A stretch of 64,000 nt of DNA from an uncultured Clostridia bacterium (lineage in GTDB: Bacteria; Bacillota; Clostridia; Oscillospirales; Ruminococcaceae). Every line of letters begins with the position of its first letter. Position 1 is the first letter of the stretch. Made by a program: the position numbers and the translations under genes. Below the pieces are notes generated by a model, which was given only the letters and a program-made list of their open reading frames with translations, ran no database searches and had not been told where the DNA came from. The stretch spans positions 1-64,000 of the forward strand of contig CALXCO010000007.1 of NCBI GenBank assembly GCA_944386805.1, read 5' to 3'. Shown here piece by piece: positions 62,788 to 64,000 of the stretch.

Positions 62788-64000
62788 GTGAGCTGAAATA
62801 TCTGCCGGTGACGGATGAACTGTTTCCGTTGCTGGGGAAGGTATATGCCCAGGCGTGGAAGGGAGCGAACAGCTTTTTTTCCACTCCGGGTTATCTGAAA
62901 AAGCAGACGCCTGAAAAAAAGGCCGAGCGGTTTAAAAAACAGTTTAAGCGGGAAAAGAATCTGAACTTTTACCTTGTGATGCTGGACAACCAGCCGATTG
63001 GAATGTATTCGACCAGCCTGTATCCGGATGGAAGCGGCGAACTGCGCAAGATCTATCTGCTGCCTGCCTACTGCGGCAAAGGATACGGGATGGAAGTCCT
63101 GCTGCACATTCTCTGGGAGAACCGGGAACGGGACCGAATGTTTTTGTGGGTACTGGGGCCGAATGAACGGGCACTGCGTTTTTTTGCCAAATGTGGATTC
63201 GTCGCGACCGGTGAGCAGCAGGATGTCGCGCCGGAAATCGGCCTGATTGAATATAAAATGCTGCTGGAAGGACCGCTGGACGTCCGGGCAGCAGTAATCC
63301 GCAGCCTGCTGCGCAGTGAGCGGAAGGCACATGAGTCGCTGCTGAGCGATATGCTTGCCCACAATAATAAACCACAGGCTCCTGAACAGTCACTGCCTGT
63401 CGCTGCTTCGGCGGAGGTAACGCTTGCCCAGACTGATCAGCTACTTGCCGACTGGCTGAAGACGCTGTGTACAGCGGATGGGATTGCCGGAGAGGAAGAC
63501 GATGTGTCTGCCGCGGCTGCCGGCCTGCTCAGGGAGTATACCGACGACGTGACGATTGACCGCAGCCGGAACGTGATTGCGCGGATACAGAAGGCAAAGC
63601 CGGGTCAGCCGGAGATTTTGCTGGATGCGCATCTGGACGAAGTCGGGATGCTGGTCAAAAAGATTGAGGATAACGGTTTTGTCCGGGTGACACGGGATGG
63701 CGGCATCGATACCCGGCAGCTGCTTTGCCAGGAGGTTGTGCTCCACGGTACTCGTCGGATTCGTGGGGTTGTCGTCCTGCCGGCTGAAAGCGGCAAAATT
63801 CCGGATTCGAATGACCTGCTGATTGATACCGGCTATACAAAAGAACAACTGGAGGAGATTCTCTCTCCGGGTGATATGATTACCGCAGCCGGACGGTTTA
63901 CCCGGCTTTCGGGACATCAGCTCAGCAGCAAGGCACTGGATGACCGTTCCTGTGCAGCTGCAATCCTGTATGCGCTTGAATTGACAAGGGGAGAGGAACT
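62784..64000 (+). CDS. GNAT acetyltransferase fused to M42 aminopeptidase (runs off window)
   Basis: The frame is open from 62784 to the window end (405 codons) with no stop. Residues 1-155 form a GNAT domain: the acetyl-CoA loop is YLLPAYCGKGYGMEVL near 98-113, and NERALRFFAKCGF follows. A linker of about 60 residues leads to an M42 metallopeptidase domain from about residue 212, with the metal motif DAHLDEVGMLV near 280 and ALDDRSCAAAIL near 385. The C-terminal part is outside the window. I know of no standard architecture of this kind. Confidence 0.85.
   Translation, partial: MSELKYLPVTDELFPLLGKVYAQAWKGANSFFSTPGYLKKQTPEKKAERFKKQFKREKNLNFYLVMLDNQPIGMYSTSLYPDGSGELRKIYLLPAYCGKGYGMEVLLHILWENRERDRMFLWVLGPNERALRFFAKCGFVATGEQQDVAPEIGLIEYKMLLEGPLDVRAAVIRSLLRSERKAHESLLSDMLAHNNKPQAPEQSLPVAASAEVTLAQTDQLLADWLKTLCTADGIAGEEDDVSAAAAGLLREYTDDVTIDRSRNVIARIQKAKPGQPEILLDAHLDEVGMLVKKIEDNGFVRVTRDGGIDTRQLLCQEVVLHGTRRIRGVVVLPAESGKIPDSNDLLIDTGYTKEQLEEILSPGDMITAAGRFTRLSGHQLSSKALDDRSCAAAILYALELTRGEE

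Overview
The window is chromosomal DNA of a low-to-moderate GC Gram-positive anaerobe. It is most likely a gut Clostridia member of the Oscillospiraceae/Ruminococcaceae kind. The signs are strong Shine-Dalgarno sites, sigma-A type promoters with 17-base spacers, Lpl/Yte-type sugar ABC importers with Ser/Thr-rich lipoproteins, YesMN-type regulators, NrdR, a Trp-repressor-family YerC, DUF896 and UPF0178 proteins, and teichoic-acid-type genes. I see no rRNA, tRNA, CRISPR array, prophage or intact insertion sequence. About 58 genes are supported; the last one runs off the right edge.

Layout. 0.1-11.4 kb holds a CPBP membrane protease, an operon with a GH1 6-phospho-beta-glucosidase between two PHP-domain phosphoesterases, a membrane-bound AraC-type regulator, an MgtC-like protein, and a sugar ABC importer (lipoprotein and two permeases). 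11.8-16.9 kb holds pyroglutamyl peptidase, citrate synthase, an AI-2E-family membrane protein and cardiolipin synthase. 17.1-25.8 kb is a nine-gene surface-polymer operon with glycosyltransferases, a TagB/F-like transferase, TagD, a polymerase/ligase, LicD, a flippase and a radical SAM protein. 25.9-36.8 kb holds a secreted cell-wall amidase, a second sugar importer with a GH51 arabinofuranosidase and a nucleoside-hydrolase-like enzyme, and a divergent YesMN two-component system.

36.8-43.0 kb is an amino-acid ABC importer co-transcribed with a D-2-hydroxyacid dehydrogenase and an aminotransferase, plus a redoxin. A consensus promoter and a structured, terminator-bearing leader precede it. 43.3-45.3 kb pairs an ATP-grasp enzyme with an esterase. 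45.4-48.4 kb is proline biosynthesis (proB-proA-proC). 48.4-54.3 kb holds housekeeping genes: a HAD phosphatase, DUF896, UPF0178, YerC, a methyltransferase, Hsp33, YmdB, a DUF2441-like protein and PduL. 54.3-57.7 kb has a LicC-like nucleotidyltransferase with an N-terminal helix-turn-helix, NrdR, and a secreted protein with choline-binding-type repeats. 57.7-62.0 kb holds a small unknown gene and an operon of ATP-grasp ligase, Asp/Glu racemase and glutamine-dependent asparagine synthase. 62.1-64.0 kb holds an unexplained hairpin-rich intergenic stretch, a DUF1294 protein, and a GNAT acetyltransferase fused to an M42 aminopeptidase.

How the parts fit. Two themes stand out. First, carbohydrate scavenging: two importers, each beside its own membrane sensor. 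Second, envelope construction. TagD, the TagB/F-like enzyme, LicD, LicC and a choline-binding-repeat protein together suggest a phosphocholine-decorated teichoic-acid-like polymer. The ligase, racemase and AsnB operon looks like the D-Asp/D-Asn peptidoglycan cross-bridge pathway known from enterococci and lactococci. These are inferences from gene families and context.
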